Of a stretch of DNA of 19,699 nucleotides, positions 17,381-19,699 are shown piece after piece; the stretch's first letter is position 1, and each line of letters opens with the position of its first letter. The stretch is from positions 1 to 19,699 of the forward strand of contig JAHBMJ010002362.1 in assembly GCA_018398765.1 (NCBI GenBank), read 5' to 3'. Source of the DNA: Chromera velia. Lineage: Eukaryota > Sar > Chromeraceae. A program made the translations under genes and the position numbers. The notes below the pieces were generated by a model. It saw nothing but the letters and a program-made list of their open reading frames with translations. It had not been told where the DNA came from and ran no database searches.

Positions 17381-18282
17381 CGGGGCCTTTAGAGCTTGTT
17401 GGCTTTCATTTGAACCCTATATATACATCTAGACATACATACATACATAACTTTTTTAAAACATTGAATACGTTTAAACAAAGCATAAGAACGTAATTAG
17501 CACATTTAGTTTAGCTACCAGCACTGGATAAAACTTTTAAAAACTTTATAGTAATTTATAAATTTTTTATTACATAGGTGCTCTATATGTCTAGTTAGTA
17601 GCTCCAAATATAATCTAGATGATTTATATCTATGGCACAATTTTTTAAGAAACTGTCCCTGTGTATGGTACTGATGGGGAAGTATGGTGAAGACATCATC
17701 CAGGTATGTGGCACTAGTGTACAGCTTCGGCTTTCAAGATGCCCAAAGCGATCTGCGCCTGCGGCGTGGGCTTTTAAGCTTATCTCAAAATACGGCTTCA
17801 ACTTTCAAATGGTACTTAGGTTCAGGCAGGTCAGGGTATATACTAAGCGTAAAGTCGAGTTTTTTCCGGACCGCTTTGGTTTTATTTGTGTTGAATTCTG
17901 TAAAGTGTACGTGAGGGAACACCACCGTGTATCACCGTGACAAATGGTGACAAAACACAAAGTTTGTGCATGTACTTCCGCGCCGCAGTTCCGCCACTAT
18001 ACTTCGTTCTCATGCACGGAGTAACGAATCCGAAATACCTCGGCGTGCACTCTCGTGCGTTGCGCTAAAAAGTGCATGCATGCATGCATGCATGCATCGA
18101 TCAATTCGATCTCTTTTGGTCGTGCATGCAAAAACCTTTGTGTCCGATCGCCTTCCTTGATTCAATGCACATCGGTCGCAATAACGATGGAGTTTGTGAC
18201 TGTCAAGAGAGGTTGCCAAACTGTACTGTCTAAAAAGTAACGGTCCTCGGGAACTCGGACGACGACCGCAAACTGAAAGAAG
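17381..18282. other. Intergenic region upstream of the EGF gene
   Basis: 17400-17630 is AT-rich with CATACATACATA. 17590-17960 has a minus-strand frame followable across several TGA stops, with an RRRRR tract and TYLDDVFTILP, faintly like the YxDD region of a reverse transcriptase; this is not firm enough to call. A plus-strand frame 17632-17940 (102 codons) has no motif. 18073-18097 is a (GCAT)n repeat. The promoter of the downstream gene should lie here, but no TATA or initiator is convincing. Confidence 0.4.
18073..18097. repeat. (GCAT)n microsatellite
   Basis: Six tandem copies of the self-complementary tetramer TGCA/GCAT, about 190 bp before the EGF-gene start. Confidence 0.85.
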
Positions 18283-19172
18283 ATGCTCGAATGCAGGAAA
18301 CGAGGTTTGCTCTCACAGCGTCTCTTTCTACTCACAGCAGCATTGTTCGAATTGCTTTCTCTCTGTTTTTCTCAGACTCAGAGAGAACCGACGATTAATG
18401 TTGGAACTGTCTATGGCGTCGGTAACCCTGACAATACCTGTTACCGCTTGATCACAGGAACTTCTGGGTCTGCGTCTCAAGGGACAAGCGGGCAAAGTAC
18501 AAGCACCTGTAACTCCGCCAGTTATTCAGGGACTTTTTCTCTTGGTAATTTTGATTCTGTCGTCGGACTTCAGGCCAGCTATACTGGCGGTACCGAGTGT
18601 GGTGGTAGCCTAGGACTCAGAGAAGCAACCGTGGAGGTGTTTGAGAACGCGGCTGTTTCAGCACCCGAGCTGGGCAACATCAACGAGCCCTCAACATGCA
18701 AGTATACAATGGAATTGACCATTCCCCCTCAGGATGAGTGCACTGATAACACCCATGACTGTCACATCAGTGCGACATGCACTGATTCGAGTGGGAGTTT
18801 CACGTGCAGTTGTAACGCTGGGTGGACTGGGACCGGGGTGGCATGCACAAACGTGGATGAGTGCACCGACAGCCTCGATAATTGCCTCGGCAACGCGACG
18901 TGTGCAGACTCCAGTGGGACTTTCACTTGTACCTGCAACTCTGGGTGGACTGGCAGTGGTGTTGCGTGTGTAGACGTGAATGAGTGCAATAGTACTCTCC
19001 ACAACTGTCACGGCAACGCCACGTGTACAGATATTGATTCGAGTTTCACCTGCAGCTGCAACTCAGGATTCAATGGCACAGGATTGGACTGCGAGAACGT
19101 GGACGAGTGCACGGATTCTATACACAGGGACAACTGTCACAGCCTGGCCACATGCTCCGATCAGGTCGGGAG
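18283..19172 (+). CDS. Secreted MRH-like + calcium-binding EGF-repeat protein, first coding exon (partial)
   Basis: The ATG at 18283 has A at -3 and an in-frame TGA 9 bp upstream (18274-18276). Residues 1-30 form a signal peptide (basic start, LFLLTAALFELLSLCFS, likely cut near residue 30). Residues about 38-150 resemble a mannose-6-phosphate-receptor-homology domain: LQASYTGGTEC, then LREATVEVF, then EPSTCKY and PP; Q97, R113, E135 and Y141 fall at the four positions that contact mannose in MRH lectins. Three complete EGF modules follow (Cys 153-188, 194-229, 235-270) with DEC/NEC starts typical of calcium binding, and a fourth begins at Cys 276. Four N-glycosylation sequons lie in the EGF part. 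The exon ends inside module 4. AG|GTTGCA at 19172/19173 leaves a split Ser codon, giving the usual D-x-x-G-S of EGF modules; CAG|GTCGGG at 19164/19165 is the alternative. It is a secreted or surface adhesion/lectin-type protein by inference; the C-terminus is outside. Confidence 0.8.
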
Positions 19173-19699
19173 GTTGCAAGGTGGTGTCATGTTCCTTTTT
19201 TCCAGTCTCACAGACAGACTATGGATCGCCTTTTCTGTCCTCTATCCTTCGATCTAAACTGCTTCCTTGGTCTCTTCCTGGTTTTTTGTCGTGTCCTGTA
19301 TCTGGTCCATGTAACAGCTTTCCCATTTTTCCACGACGCACAAACCCTGTCGTTCTTGCGTCTGTGACGACTCTGTCGCATTACACAACGTTTTGCCGTC
19401 ACACATGGAGCTTCTCTGCGTGCATGCATCTGTGTAGAGACATTTGCGTGTGTCAGCACATGCCTTACACAGAATAGATGATCTGTGCATGTGCGACAAC
19501 ATTCGAAAACGTGTGAGTGGGAATGCTGATGCATATGAATAAGTGCGTGCATGTGAACATGGGTGGCCGGGTGGGTGGGTGGGTGCGTTGATGAAAGTGC
19601 AAAACAATTGTGTGTGCGTGTGTCGGTGGAAGTGCAAGGTAATGTGTGTGTGCGTGTGTGCATACGTTGTGTGTGTGTGTGGGGGGGGGGGGGGGGGGG
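19173..19699 (+). other. Intron of the EGF-repeat gene with (TG)n and poly-G
   Basis: After the donor no EGF cysteine pattern continues to the window end. The tract holds GTGTGTGCGTG-type repeats (19605-19680), GGGTGGGTGGGTG (19573-19585) and a terminal run of G from 19681. Frames on either strand (HTHTRTH, CVCQHM) are low-complexity artefacts. The poly-G end may mark an assembly gap or unclonable repeat. Confidence 0.6.

Noticed and set aside
19208-19663. His/Thr-rich minus-strand frames at the window end
   Set aside because: They read through (TG)n intron sequence; low complexity only.

Overview
The window looks like nuclear DNA of a unicellular eukaryote. Supporting signs are GT-AG introns, a secreted multi-EGF protein, long (TG)n/(TA)n/(ATTC)n microsatellites, large gene-poor tracts and nested transposons. 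A chromerid alga such as Chromera velia would fit in style, but that is inference and no marker here fixes the species.

Layout. 88-368 is the last exon of an MDP-1-like HAD phosphatase. 726-1228 is a possible small two-exon gene. About 1607-17380 is a composite mobile region whose two ends are inverted copies of one sequence: the C-terminal end of a CRESS-DNA-type replication initiator (Rep) gene followed by a GC-rich minisatellite. The right end carries a nearly full but broken Rep pseudogene (15848-16697) and a seven-unit array (16698-17380). The left side has a 75-bp Rep tail (1690-1764), one partial unit and an inner array of about four units (2405-2800). Almost every array unit carries AAGTATTAC or a close form, the origin nonanucleotide of circovirus-type Rep proteins, beside 14-bp tandem iteron-like repeats. 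The outer edges of the composite fall at or within about 3 nt of the expected Rep nick site.

Inside the composite are a decayed chromodomain frame (3335-4184), a P-loop ATPase-like frame (4287-4664, resuming at 15040) and a 10.4-kb LTR retrotransposon (4665-15035) inserted in that ATPase frame. The retroelement has 807- and 795-bp LTRs with TG...CA ends, a 4-bp AGAG target duplication, a primer-binding site, a polypurine tract and a decayed gag on the minus strand. I recognised no pol. A 458-462-bp inverted-repeat element (about 15086-15547) lies just downstream in the same ATPase-like sequence.

18283-19164/19172 is the first coding exon of a secreted protein with an MRH-like lectin domain followed by calcium-binding EGF modules; the rest of the window is its intron.

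The most interesting points are (1) the Rep pseudogene flanked by inverted arrays of its apparent replication origins, with edges at the nick site, and (2) a strongly transition-biased divergence between the two LTRs (about 42 transitions to 4 transversions by eye) with many nonsense codons in gag, resembling RIP-like or cytosine-deamination mutagenesis.
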